A stretch of 64,000 nt of DNA, taken from the NCBI GenBank assembly GCA_947497945.1, contig CANMIP010000015.1, positions 81,152-145,151 of the forward strand, given 5' to 3'. The position numbers were made by a program, and so were the translations under genes. The notes below the pieces were generated by a model that was not told where the DNA came from, did no database searches, and worked only from the letters and a program-made list of their open reading frames with translations. This stretch comes from an uncultured Tropicimonas sp. Its GTDB lineage: Bacteria > Pseudomonadota > Alphaproteobacteria > Rhodobacterales > Rhodobacteraceae. This document shows, one piece after another, positions 26,081 to 35,392 of the stretch. Within the stretch, counting starts at the first letter, position 1, and every line of letters starts with the position of its first letter.

Positions 26081-27901
26081 TCACCGGGCAACATCCTTCT
26101 CTGAGACTTCGATCAGCAGCCCCTCGATTTCGTCCTCTTCCAGCGACAGAATGTGTTCGATCTCGGCCATCGCCTCGTCGGTTTCGGCATAGTAAGCTTG
26201 CGCTGCGTCGATTAAATCACTCATTGCCTCGTAGGCATAACCCGAATCCGTCATGAAAGAAGTTGCCGCATCCGGTGCGACTTCCTTGTTGCGGATCATG
26301 CTGTCGATCACCCGGGTGGTGTTCTTGCGATCGCGTTCGATCTGCACCCTCTCTTCCTCCAGCCATAGCGTGCTGCGCATTTCTGGTTCGGCCAAACCGA
26401 TCTTCTGGATCTCGACGAGGATTCGCGCAATTTCGGTGCGCAGTGCGTTGTAGATCTCCGTGATCTTGCCTTGTGGCGTGCGGGTGAATTCAGTCGCGTT
26501 TCCGCGCATGTGCTTGACGGCTTTAACCGCATGAACCGAACTTTGTGCCGCGTCCCTGAGTTCGTATATGTGGTCAGTGACGTCGCGCGGCAGGTTGAGC
26601 GCTCCAGCGCGGCTGGCAAAATCGACGATGGCCGAATACAGCGTCTTTACCCTGCGCTCGTATTCCTCGTCGATGTCAACGTTCATCGGCCGCGTACTCT
26701 GCTCGACGGTCGCGGCCACGTCGTCAGTGGCATAGATTTCCTGCCGACTCAGGTTCAGCCCATGAGCGATAAGCGCGATCGCGTTGTCTTGCAGGTGCTC
26801 GACCTCCTTTCGCATGGCGACTTCCATCGTCGCCGGAAAGCTCTCGACGGCACGAGACAGGTACAGCGGCTTTGTTACATCAACCTCGGGCGCAGGAATG
26901 GCGCGCTCCAGGAACCGTATCAAATGTTGGATCGGCGGGACCATTATGGAGACGCCGATCACGTTGAACATCGTGTGGAACACGGCCAGTTTGAGCGCGT
27001 AGTCCTCTTCGCCGATCCCGAGATTGCGGCTAATCCAGTCGACGGCTGTCACAAGCTGGTTGATCAGCAAAAGGCACACGACCGCCGTGACGACCTTGAA
27101 GATCACATGCGCAAGCGCGAGGCGGCGGCCTTGATAGGTGGCTGGAAGGGCGGCGATGATCGCCGTGATGGTCGTGCCGATATTGGCGCCGATCACAAGG
27201 GCGATCGCGTTCTCGTAGGAGACCTGCCCGGCCGCCATCGCTGTGATGACCAGCACCATGGTCGCATGGCTGGATTGCATGACCACTGTCGCGATGGCGC
27301 CGATGAGAGTGTAGACGACAAGCCCTGCCGCTCCGGTCATGGCGAACTGCGTCAGATCGAACTGGTCCTTGAACGCGTCGAAGCCCTCTTTCATGTGATG
27401 GATACCAAGAAACAGGAAACCCAACCCGGCCAGGATGTACCCGAGGCCGCGGACATACTTGGAGCGCTGGAAAATCAGAACGATGCTGATTGCCAACATT
27501 GGCATCGCATAGGCCGAGATTTTCACCTTGAGTCCGAACCCCGCCACCAGCCAGGCGCCGGTCGTCGTGCCGATATCTGCGCCAAACATTATACCGACAC
27601 CTGCGATCAGCTTGATCAGGTCGGCAGACAGGAACGAGATCGCGATAACGGATACCAGCGAACTGGACTGCATGAGGGTCGCTGCAACGAAGCCGAAGCC
27701 GAGTGACTTGGCAATTGTGTCGGTTGTCCTTTCAAGCACGCGCTCGAGAACACCGCCACTGAACTGCTTGAACCCATCCTCCAGCATCAGCATGCCGAAC
27801 AGAAAAATGGCGACACCGGCGGCGATCTCCTGAAAATCTCGACTGATCCAGAATCCAAACAGCAAGACGCAAAGGATGACGGGAAGCAGGAGCTTTTTCA
27901 T
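26081..27901 (-). CDS. Na+/phosphate cotransporter family protein with PhoU-like domain
   Basis: A 606-residue membrane protein. The N-terminal part has two inverted Na/Pi-cotransporter repeats with QSS motifs: TLMQSSSLVSV near residue 80 and TVVMQSSHATMVLV near residue 205. The last ~230 residues are a cytosolic helical PhoU-like domain (HLQDNAIALIAHGLNLSRQE, then helices to the end). Members move phosphate with sodium. It reads divergently from PPK2. A decayed copy lies at 29500-30118. Confidence 0.92.
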   Translation of the reverse strand: MKKLLLPVILCVLLFGFWISRDFQEIAAGVAIFLFGMLMLEDGFKQFSGGVLERVLERTTDTIAKSLGFGFVAATLMQSSSLVSVIAISFLSADLIKLIAGVGIMFGADIGTTTGAWLVAGFGLKVKISAYAMPMLAISIVLIFQRSKYVRGLGYILAGLGFLFLGIHHMKEGFDAFKDQFDLTQFAMTGAAGLVVYTLIGAIATVVMQSSHATMVLVITAMAAGQVSYENAIALVIGANIGTTITAIIAALPATYQGRRLALAHVIFKVVTAVVCLLLINQLVTAVDWISRNLGIGEEDYALKLAVFHTMFNVIGVSIMVPPIQHLIRFLERAIPAPEVDVTKPLYLSRAVESFPATMEVAMRKEVEHLQDNAIALIAHGLNLSRQEIYATDDVAATVEQSTRPMNVDIDEEYERRVKTLYSAIVDFASRAGALNLPRDVTDHIYELRDAAQSSVHAVKAVKHMRGNATEFTRTPQGKITEIYNALRTEIARILVEIQKIGLAEPEMRSTLWLEEERVQIERDRKNTTRVIDSMIRNKEVAPDAATSFMTDSGYAYEAMSDLIDAAQAYYAETDEAMAEIEHILSLEEDEIEGLLIEVSEKDVAR

Positions 27902-28289
27902 GTCGTTGGATCACTCCACCTTCCGCGGCTCTCGGTTTTCCCGGCAAGACCCGGCGATTCTTGTGCCTTATGTGCCATCGATCCCCGCTAAGTTACCAAA
28001 ATAGTACTCAAGGTCTAACTAATTGGCTATAACTCATTTCCATTGCAACAGTCCTGCAGGGCTGTTGGAACGCCCCTTCGGCGCGCGGGGAATTCTGCGG
28101 CACAGCCAGTCGAAGGTTTCTCGCGTCGCGGCCTACGCTCGACTTATCGTCGCAATTGCGGCTTTGCCTCTTGCAAAGGAGCTGTCGTAGGAACGACCGT
28201 GCGCACGCCCTCGCTAGAAGGCACAGGTGAGATTTGCTGCCGCCCATCAATGAAACGTGAGGTTCCGACCTGTAGTCCTGGAGAGACGG
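27902..28289. other. Divergent promoter region, Na/Pi transporter and PPK2
   Basis: 388 bases that hold promoters for both genes and a 22-base palindrome at 28046-28067. I see no Pho-box-like repeat that I would defend, and no small gene. Confidence 0.45.
28046..28067. promoter_or_regulatory. 22-base palindrome between phosphate genes
   Basis: CAACAG-T-CCTGCAGG-G-CTGTTG is a near-perfect inverted repeat (one mismatched pair at the T/G positions). It lies midway between the divergent Na/Pi and PPK2 genes, where a shared operator would be expected. The cognate factor is unknown. Confidence 0.45.
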
Positions 28290-29096
28290 ATGGCCGAAGA
28301 AAAAGTCGAGAAAATCAAGAACAAGACATACGAGGATGAGCTTCGGCGCCTGCAGATCGAACTGGTCAAGCTGCAGGAATGGGTCAAGGCAACCGGGTAC
28401 AAGATCGTCGTCATCTTCGAAGGCCGGGACGCAGCCGGAAAAGGTGGCACGATCAACCGGATCACCGAAGCCATGAACCCCAGGATCTGTGATGTCGTGG
28501 CGCTACCGGCACCAACCGAACGACAGAAGACACAGTGGTACTTCAAGCGCTATGTCGAGCACCTTCCGGCCGCCGGGGAAATCGTGATCTTCGATCGGTC
28601 ATGGTACAATCGCGCCGGTGTCGAACATGTCATGGGGTTCTGCACGGAGGAGGAGCATCAGGAGTTCTTGCGCTCCTGCCCCGAGTTCGAACGCATGCTG
28701 GTGCGCTCCGGCATTCACCTGATCAAATACTGGTTCTCCGTAAGCGACGAAGAACAGGAACGGCGTTTCCAGAAGCGGCTGGCAGACCCGACAAAACGCT
28801 GGAAGCTCAGCCCCATGGATCTCGAAAGCCGCAATCGTTGGGTGGAGTATTCACGCGCCAAGGACATGATGTTCTCGCACACGGATATCAAGCAGGCACC
28901 CTGGTTCGTTGTGAACTCGGATGTCAAGAAACACGCCCGGCTTGATTGCATCAGCCACTTCCTGTCACAGATCCCCTACGAGGATCTGACCCCGGAGCCG
29001 TTCGAACTCGAGCCGCGACCAAAGCAGAGGGGGTATGTGAGACCGCCGATGGAGGATCAAACCTTCGTGCCGGAGAGCCACAAGGATTTCCTCTGA
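28290..29096 (+). CDS. ppk2: Polyphosphate kinase 2
   Basis: Single-domain PPK2 of 268 residues that transfers phosphate between polyphosphate and nucleotides. Walker A is FEGRDAAGKGGTI (about 44-56) and Walker B is FDRSWYNRAGVEHVMGF (about 101-117). ERRFQKRLADPTKRWKLSP is the lid region. The ATG at 28290 is chosen since TGGAGAGACGG lies ahead and the family start MAEEKVEKIKNK follows. Its position between two phosphate transport loci suggests a role in phosphate storage. Confidence 0.95.
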   Translation: MAEEKVEKIKNKTYEDELRRLQIELVKLQEWVKATGYKIVVIFEGRDAAGKGGTINRITEAMNPRICDVVALPAPTERQKTQWYFKRYVEHLPAAGEIVIFDRSWYNRAGVEHVMGFCTEEEHQEFLRSCPEFERMLVRSGIHLIKYWFSVSDEEQERRFQKRLADPTKRWKLSPMDLESRNRWVEYSRAKDMMFSHTDIKQAPWFVVNSDVKKHARLDCISHFLSQIPYEDLTPEPFELEPRPKQRGYVRPPMEDQTFVPESHKDFL

Positions 29097-29118
29097 TCCA
29101 GACCTGCCTCGAGGGCTT

Positions 29119-29502
29119 TCATTTCCGCGTCCGGGTAGAAACCCAATCGAGCAACTGGTGGGTGTCTCCAATCTGGCGATCCAGAACGGCAAGCTTCAGT
29201 GCATCTCTGTTGGCGTCCGCGCTATCGTTTTCGTTCGAAAGCCGATCGAGGACGTCCTGGCGTCTGGCTTCCAACTTCGCAAGCGTCCGATTGACATGGC
29301 GCGGGCGGATGCGTGTCGCATCGCCACGTTCGACACGCCGGAGATACAAGGCAAACCGGTTCGAGAGCGCAGTATCAGTCGATTGATTGGGAAAGCGCGC
29401 ACTGGGGATGCCGGCGCCGCGCCATAGCCCGAAACCCGGAGTTGCTGGATTTGTTGCGACAAGTTCCATGGGGGAATCATACGCCTGCATTGTAACGTTC
29501 AT
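29119..29502 (-). CDS. Hypothetical protein, 127 residues
   Basis: No family recognised. The protein is hydrophilic with a helical second half (HVNRTLAKLEARRQDVLDRL, LKLAVLDRQIGDTHQLLDW) that could form a coiled coil. Start 29502 has no clear ribosome-binding site; ATG 29469 is an alternative. It lies antisense to nothing else and fills the gap between PPK2 and the decayed Na/Pi copy, so it could also be remnant DNA. Confidence 0.35.
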   Translation of the reverse strand: MNVTMQAYDSPMELVATNPATPGFGLWRGAGIPSARFPNQSTDTALSNRFALYLRRVERGDATRIRPRHVNRTLAKLEARRQDVLDRLSNENDSADANRDALKLAVLDRQIGDTHQLLDWVSTRTRK

Positions 29503-30118
29503 GTAACAAGCGTCTTGACCCGGGCTTCGCAGGTCTCATCGATACCCCGCTTGAACGGTTCGGAGCTTGCGGCCATTGTCGCGGCAATGTCGTCAATATC
29601 GTCGATTTCGGATCGGTGCAGGTTCAACCCGTGCGCGATGAGCCCAAGTGCATTGTCCTGAAGGTGTTTTACCTCTTCTCGCACCGCCAGCCCCTTCGTC
29701 GTCGCCCCAATGAAGGTGTAAACGAGCAGCTGCGGGACTCCGGTCATGGCAAAACGGGAAAGGTCGAACTGGCCCTTGAACGCCTCGAATCCCTCTTTGA
29801 TGTGATGGACACCGAAGAACAGGAAGCCCAGCCCCGCACGCGCCCCGCGCCCCGCGCAGGTATTTCGAACGCTGGAAGACCAGCACGATGGAGACTGCGA
29901 GCATCGGCAGCGCAGAGTCGGAGATTTTCACCTTCAAACCGAAACCAGCGCACTCGATTGCAGGATCGTGGTCGAGACAATGCCAAGCCGACGGATCTGC
30001 CGATCAGGTCCGTGGTTCCTGCAAGACCCCTGTCGAGCAGGCCGCCAGACAACAGCTTTAAGCCGTTCTCCCGCATCAGCATCCCGAAACGAAAGATCGC
30101 CTCGCCAGAGGCGATCTC
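29500..30118 (-). pseudogene. Decayed Na/Pi cotransporter copy
   Basis: Pieces of a second Na/Pi cotransporter are spread over three frames. The start EIASGEAIFRFGMLMRENGL near 30118 matches EIAAGVAIFLFGMLMLEDGF of the intact gene. MKVKISDSALPMLAVSIVLV (near 29930) and EEVKHLQDNALGLIAHGLNL (near 29680) follow in order. Large internal pieces are missing and frameshifts separate the rest, so it is a dead paralogue about one third of full length. It abuts the PiT gene. Confidence 0.85.
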
Positions 30119-31693
30119 CTACGGCAACATCATGCCGCGGAGCGCAAAGAAGAAAAGCGCCGCCAGGAAGGCCGCGACTGGCACAGTTATGATCCAGGCG
30201 GAGACGATCTTGAACAGCGAGGAGCGCTTGACCAACTGACGCTTGAGGGCCGTCCGCAGTTCCTTGCGTTGCGCCTTGGTGATGACCGACTCGGCACCCA
30301 TCTTCTTGATCCGGTCCAGCATCTCGGCCTTGTCCTCCGGTGGCGCATTCTCGAAGTCGCGCAATACGGCTTCGACCTGCGCGAAATCCGGCTCGCCATC
30401 ATGCTGATGCAGGACGTTTTCGACGACGGTATGCATCCGTTGCTCGATGAACTCCCGAAGGAAGCCCACGCCAAAAACAGCGCCAAGGGCGACATGCGTC
30501 GAGGAGATTGGCATTCCGAGTTGGCTGGCGATGATCACGGTGATGGCTGCCGCAAGGGCAATACAGAAAGCGCGGGATCGATCCAGTTCGGTTATCTCGG
30601 AGCCGACAGTGCGGATCAGTTTCGGGCCGAAGAGTGCAAGGCCAACCGAGATTCCGATCGCTCCAATGCCCATGACCCAGAGCGGGATGGAGACAGACGT
30701 GGTTGAGGCGTCCGTATTGGTCAGGACCTCGACGATACCGGCCAGCGGGCCGACCGCGTTGGCGACGTCGTTTGCACCGTGTGCAAAGGAGAGGAGCGCT
30801 GCGGCAAAGATCAGCGGAACAGTGAACAGCTTGTTCACGCCCGCGCGGTCGTTGGTCAGTTTTGGCACCGCCTTGCGCACCATCGGTGCGACAATGACCC
30901 AAGTGATGACTCCAGCCGCGAACCCGATGAGCAGTGCCGATGCGAAGTCTATCTTTACGATCTTCTTGATGCCTTTCAGGCAGATATAGGTGGTGAAGGC
31001 CCAGGCCATGATCGAGATCATCAAGGGCACCATGCGTTGTGCCGCCTGCAAGGGTTCCTTTTTGAAGAACACCGTCTTCTTGAGCGCATAGAGGGTCAGC
31101 GCGGCGATAATGCCGCCGGTCAACGGGGAAATCACCCAGCTAAGGGCGATCTTGCCCATGGAATCCCAGTTCACGATGTCCCAACCAGCGGCCGCAATTC
31201 CTGCGCCCATGACCCCCCCAACGATCGAGTGCGTCGTGGAGACCGGCGCGCCGAGCCATGTGGCCAGATTGAGCCAGATCGCGGCGCCAAGCAGCGCGCC
31301 CATCATCACCCAGACGAAGGTGTCCACATCATTGATGTCGGCCGGATCGATGATGCCCTTCTTGACGGTCTCGACCACGTCCCCGCCGGCGATGATCGCG
31401 CCCGCAGCTTCGAAAAAGGCCGCGATCACGATCGCGCCCGTCAGGGTCAGAGCCAATGAACCAACCGCAGGGCCGACATTGTTGGCGACATCGTTGGCGC
31501 CGATGTTCATCGCCATGTAGGCGCCGATCACGGCTGCTGCGATCAAGAGATATGATTGCTCGATATGCGCAAACTGGGTGCCCGTGTAGATCATGACTGC
31601 AACGACAAACAGAATCGCTGTCCCGAGCCGACCAACTTCCGAACGGCTGAGATCAGCCGCATTTTCGATTTTTACATAGTCCCGCAGTTTCAC
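30119..31693 (-). CDS. PiT-family inorganic phosphate transporter
   Basis: A 524-residue low-affinity phosphate:cation symporter. It has two inverted repeats with GANDVANNVGPAVGSLAL near residue 70 and GANDVANAVGPLAGIVE near residue 330, the PiT signatures. The C-terminal ~110 residues (after about 400) are cytosolic and helical before a final membrane segment. The GTG at 31693 is chosen because AGGGGGGATACT precedes it and the protein then starts VKLRDYVKIENA; earlier in-frame codons have no site. Stop 30119 abuts the Na/Pi pseudogene. Confidence 0.92.
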   Translation of the reverse strand: MKLRDYVKIENAADLSRSEVGRLGTAILFVVAVMIYTGTQFAHIEQSYLLIAAAVIGAYMAMNIGANDVANNVGPAVGSLALTLTGAIVIAAFFEAAGAIIAGGDVVETVKKGIIDPADINDVDTFVWVMMGALLGAAIWLNLATWLGAPVSTTHSIVGGVMGAGIAAAGWDIVNWDSMGKIALSWVISPLTGGIIAALTLYALKKTVFFKKEPLQAAQRMVPLMISIMAWAFTTYICLKGIKKIVKIDFASALLIGFAAGVITWVIVAPMVRKAVPKLTNDRAGVNKLFTVPLIFAAALLSFAHGANDVANAVGPLAGIVEVLTNTDASTTSVSIPLWVMGIGAIGISVGLALFGPKLIRTVGSEITELDRSRAFCIALAAAITVIIASQLGMPISSTHVALGAVFGVGFLREFIEQRMHTVVENVLHQHDGEPDFAQVEAVLRDFENAPPEDKAEMLDRIKKMGAESVITKAQRKELRTALKRQLVKRSSLFKIVSAWIITVPVAAFLAALFFFALRGMMLP

Positions 31694-32399
31694 AGTATCC
31701 CCCCCTAAAATGCGCGCCTCCGGTATGGTTTCCTGCGCACGGGATCGCCGAGCTCTGGGTTCAGGGGGCACGAAGACTTTAGGAGGCGATGAACATCTGC
31801 AATTTGCGGCAGGTCAAAGACGCCGGATTTCACGGAGGACTGTAACCGATTTGCGCCGAATCTTCTCAACCTGGAAAACGTCGGCAGCCATGTTTCGTCA
31901 ACTGCCGATATGATCGCGAAACCTCCCTGCGGGAATCCGATGAGTGTTTCTTGCCGGCTGACTGAGTGAGTCCGAGCAGGACATGGTCTGGGTAACCCAT
32001 CCCCCGCTGACCCTCCCCATTCAGGGAAGGTCTCGGGTCGTCCTCGGTTTCCGGGTCATTCCGCAAGCCAGACAATGAGCCCATTCCGTCTTCCAGGCTC
32101 CCTGCGTCACACGACACGCCGCAAGTTCGGTCCGGGTGGCATTGACTGGAGCTTGCGGCCCGCCCGTGGGCCGGACGACCGATACGCCCGGGAAGACCCG
32201 GATCTGACGGTCACCGCTCGAGAAACCGACCGCCACATATCCCGCGGATCTTTCCGAGAGACGCTCAAAGCTCGCCGAAACAATTCGTTGACATACGCCC
32301 CGTCCGTTTCAACGATAGCAGGATCGGACAGATAACCCTGTCCGCGCCACTCCACGCCACGCTCGATCCCAAGGTCAACGAGACAACGGAGCCGCCAGA
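31694..32399. other. 706-base intergenic stretch
   Basis: No gene can be supported. It separates the minus-strand PiT gene from the plus-strand RHH gene and so holds both promoters. Open frames present are short and arginine-rich. Confidence 0.45.
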
Positions 32400-32690
32400 A
32401 TGTGCCAGATTTTTGCAGGTCAACAACCCGACGATTATCAGCCGGAGACCCGGAGAATGCGTCTGAACGGCCATGGAACAAGCATTCGACTCGAAAGGTC
32501 CTTCTGGGAAATCATTGATGAAATCGCCGCCGCCGAAGAGCTTTCCACGCCGGCCTTCGTTTCCAGGCTGCACTTGGAAGTTCTTGAACTCAGGGGGGAA
32601 GTTGTCAACTTCACCTCTCTGCTACGCTGCGCCTGCCTGATCCATATCGGACAGCCGAAACGGGTCCTCGAGAGGATCGCGGCGGAATAA
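32400..32690 (+). CDS. Ribbon-helix-helix domain protein (RHH_4 type)
   Basis: A 96-residue protein starting MCQIFAGQQPDDYQPETRRM, then LNGHGTSIRLERSFWEIIDEI and ELSTPAFVSRLHLEVLELRG. This is the layout of alphaproteobacterial RHH_4 proteins: a beta strand followed by two helices that dimerise and contact DNA. A probable small transcription factor. GGAG lies ahead of the ATG. The target is unknown. Confidence 0.8.
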   Translation: MCQIFAGQQPDDYQPETRRMRLNGHGTSIRLERSFWEIIDEIAAAEELSTPAFVSRLHLEVLELRGEVVNFTSLLRCACLIHIGQPKRVLERIAAE

Positions 32691-32778
32691 TCGGCCTGTA
32701 GTATAGATCTACTACCCACGCCCCAAATTGGTCCGGTAGCCTTACCAAATCGAGCCGTAACGGCTCCGGGGAGAGGCT

Positions 32779-33174
32779 ATGGCCAAAGCAATACACTCGA
32801 TGATTCGCGTTCTCGACGAGAAACGCTCGGTTGATTTCTATGAATCCGCCTTCGGGCTGACATCGATCGAACGGCTCGAGTTCGACGCGTTCGCGCTGAT
32901 CTACATGAGCAATGACGAGACATCCTTCGAGTTGGAGCTGACCGTCAACAAGGGTCGCACCGATCCTTATGACCTCGGCGACGGCTACGGACATATCGCC
33001 TTTTGCGTTGAAGATCTCGATGCCGAACATGCCCGACTGGAAGCCGCCGGATACGGCCCGAGAAAGATCGTGGAGTTCAACCGCGACGGGCATCTCTTTG
33101 CGCGCTTCTTCTTTGTTCAGGACCCCGATGGATACCAGATCGAGGTGCTGCAAAGGCACGGCCGCTTTCACTGA
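32779..33174 (+). CDS. VOC-family protein (glyoxalase I-like)
   Basis: A 131-residue paired beta-alpha-beta-beta-beta (VOC) protein, close to lactoylglutathione lyases: SMIRVLDEKRSVDFYESAFG at the N-terminus, then YGHIAFCVEDLDAEHARLEA and PDGYQIEVLQR at the C-terminus with the metal-ligand Glu. It probably handles a glutathione hemithioacetal such as that of methylglyoxal. GGGGAGAGGCT precedes the ATG. It leads into the redox block on the same strand. Confidence 0.85.
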   Translation: MAKAIHSMIRVLDEKRSVDFYESAFGLTSIERLEFDAFALIYMSNDETSFELELTVNKGRTDPYDLGDGYGHIAFCVEDLDAEHARLEAAGYGPRKIVEFNRDGHLFARFFFVQDPDGYQIEVLQRHGRFH

Positions 33175-33204
33175 AACACATCTGATGTAGGGGAGGACAC
33201 TACG

Positions 33205-33723
33205 ATGACAGCAAGCAAGAAAGGACTGACACGCCGCCAGCTATTGTCGCGCAGCGTTGCCGCCGGCGCGAGCCTGGTAGTGGGATCAGGCTTTGTGGCC
33301 GGAAACTCGGCCACCTGGGCCATGGGAGTAGACCATCTTCAACCGGCCACCATGGCCACGCTGATCCAGATGGCGCGGGACATCTACCCGCATGACCATG
33401 TGGCGGACGAGTTCTATGCAATCGCCGTGAAGGGATATGACAGCGCGGACTCCGCGCCGATGATCGAGGCGGGCATCGCCGCGCTCGACACTGCCGCACA
33501 GGGCAAGGGGCATGCGAGCTATGTCGATACCGGCTGGGAGCGCGATCGCGTCGATATCCTGCGCGGCATCGAAAACAGCGGCTTCTTCCAGACCATTCGT
33601 GGCGGGCTTGTGACCGGTCTCTACAACCAGAAGGATGTGTGGCCGCTCTTCGGCTACGAAGGCGAGAGCTTCTCCAAAGGCGGGTATCTCGACCGCGGCT
33701 TTGACGACATCAACTGGATCTGA
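33205..33723 (+). CDS. Tat-exported small subunit of a GMC dehydrogenase
   Basis: A 172-residue protein with a twin-arginine signal (LTRRQLLSRSVAAGASL) and no other cofactor motif. Its second half (TMATLIQMARDIYPHDHVAD...) resembles gluconate 2-dehydrogenase subunit 3. Such subunits help export the folded flavoprotein partner, which lacks its own signal. The GMC gene starts 14 bases after the stop, so co-export is likely. Confidence 0.8.
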   Translation: MTASKKGLTRRQLLSRSVAAGASLVVGSGFVAGNSATWAMGVDHLQPATMATLIQMARDIYPHDHVADEFYAIAVKGYDSADSAPMIEAGIAALDTAAQGKGHASYVDTGWERDRVDILRGIENSGFFQTIRGGLVTGLYNQKDVWPLFGYEGESFSKGGYLDRGFDDINWI

Positions 33724-33737
33724 GGGAGGGCGTAACA

Positions 33738-35309
33738 ATGGCTGCACCATTTGAACTGAGCGACGACAGCGTTGTCGTCATCATTGGAACCGGCGCCGGC
33801 GGCGGTGTGCTGGCGAATGAACTGGCCCAGAAGGGCGTCAGCGTGGTCGCGCTGGAAGCCGGCGGCAGATACCTGCCGGAAGATTACATCAACGACGAGT
33901 GGGACAGCTTCGGCCAGCTGGCCTGGCTCGATGCCCGCACTACATCGGGCGACTGGCGGGTGGCGAAGGATTTTTCCGGTCTGCCGGCCTGGATCGTGAA
34001 GGCGGTCGGCGGCACGACGACCCATTGGGCGGGCGCGTCGCTGCGCTTTCAGGATCACGAGTGGAAGGCGGCCACCAATTATGGCCCCGTACAGGGCGCC
34101 AGCCTGCTGGACTGGCCCATAGATCCGCGCGAAATGGACGATTACTACACCAAGGCCGAAACCAAGCTGGGGGTCACCCGGACCGGTGACAGGGCCGGGT
34201 TGCCCGGCAACAACAACTTCAAGGTTTTCGAGGCAGGCGCAAAAGCGCTCGGCTACACGGAAGTCCATACCGGCCGGATGGCGATCAACTCGGCCAATAA
34301 TGACGACCGCCTGGCCTGCCAGCAGACGGGTTTCTGCTTTCAGGGCTGCAAATGGGGCGCCAAATGGTCCGCCGCCTATACCGACATCCCGCGCGGAGAG
34401 GCGACCGGCAACCTGGAAGTGCGCGAGCGGGCGCATGTGCTGAAGATCGAACATGATGACAGCGGCAAGGTCACCGGGGTCGTCTATGCGGATGCGGACG
34501 GAAATCAGCATCTGCAAAAGGCCCGTATCGTCTGTGTCGCCGGCAACTCGATCGAGAGCCCGCGCCTGCTGCTGAACTCGGCCTCCAGCATGTTCCCGGA
34601 CGGGCTGGCCAACAGCTCCGGACAGGTCGGGCGCAATTACATGCGGCACATGACCGGCTCCGTCTATGCGGTGTTCGACAAGCCGGTGAAGATGTGGCGC
34701 GGCACCACGATGGCCGGCATCATCCAGGACGAGTCCCGGCACGATCCGTCGCGCGGTTTTGTCGGCGGCTACGAGCTGGAAACGCTGGCGCTCGGGCTGC
34801 CCTTCATGGCCGCCTTCCTCGATCCCGGCGGATGGGGGCGCGAGTTCACCACCGCGCTGGACAGCTACGAGAACATGGCCGGCATGTGGATCGTCGGCGA
34901 GGACATGCCGCAGGAGACCAACCGCATCACGCTGAACCACGACGTGAAGGACCAGTACGGGCTGCCCGCGCCCAACGTGCATTTCGATGACCATCCCAAC
35001 GACATCGCAATGCGGAACCATGCCTACAAGCAGGGCATGGCGGTCTATGACGCCGTCGGCGCGACCCGGGTCTTCCCGACGCCGCCCTATCCCTCGACCC
35101 ACAATCTCGGCACCAACCGGATGTCCGAGAACCCGCGCGACGGGGTGGTCAACAAGCACGGACAGACCCACGACATCGCCAATCTGTTCATATCGGACGG
35201 AAGCCAGTTCACCACCGGGGCGGCCGAAAACCCGACCCTGACCATCGTGGCGCTGGCCATAAGGCAGGCCGATTTCATCGCGGCCGAAATGGGCAGGAAC
35301 ACACTCTGA
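33738..35309 (+). CDS. GMC-family FAD oxidoreductase
   Basis: Large catalytic subunit (523 residues) with an N-terminal Rossmann FAD motif VVIIGTGAGGGVLANELAQK and the acidic ribose-binding residue in VVALEAGG. The C-terminal active-site block reads STHNLGTNRM, then FISDGSQFTTGAAENPTLTI with the FAD-closing motif. It oxidises an alcohol or sugar in the periplasm, with electrons going to cytochrome c. It has no signal peptide, which fits transport piggyback on the Tat subunit encoded just upstream. Confidence 0.92.
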   Translation: MAAPFELSDDSVVVIIGTGAGGGVLANELAQKGVSVVALEAGGRYLPEDYINDEWDSFGQLAWLDARTTSGDWRVAKDFSGLPAWIVKAVGGTTTHWAGASLRFQDHEWKAATNYGPVQGASLLDWPIDPREMDDYYTKAETKLGVTRTGDRAGLPGNNNFKVFEAGAKALGYTEVHTGRMAINSANNDDRLACQQTGFCFQGCKWGAKWSAAYTDIPRGEATGNLEVRERAHVLKIEHDDSGKVTGVVYADADGNQHLQKARIVCVAGNSIESPRLLLNSASSMFPDGLANSSGQVGRNYMRHMTGSVYAVFDKPVKMWRGTTMAGIIQDESRHDPSRGFVGGYELETLALGLPFMAAFLDPGGWGREFTTALDSYENMAGMWIVGEDMPQETNRITLNHDVKDQYGLPAPNVHFDDHPNDIAMRNHAYKQGMAVYDAVGATRVFPTPPYPSTHNLGTNRMSENPRDGVVNKHGQTHDIANLFISDGSQFTTGAAENPTLTIVALAIRQADFIAAEMGRNTL

Positions 35310-35333
35310 AGAACGCGAAAACGCGCATGCCAT

Positions 35334-35366
35334 TTCCCGGGGCGCATTCCGACCGCGCCCCGGGAA
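35334..35366 (+). terminator. Hairpin between GMC and PQQ-fold genes
   Basis: TTCCCGGGGCGC (35334-35345) and GCGCCCCGGGAA (35355-35366) form a perfect 12-base stem with a 9-base loop. It lies 25 bases after the GMC stop; there is no T tract, so partial read-through is probable. Confidence 0.6.
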
Positions 35367-35392
35367 GGACTTCGTATCATTGGGAGGACACC

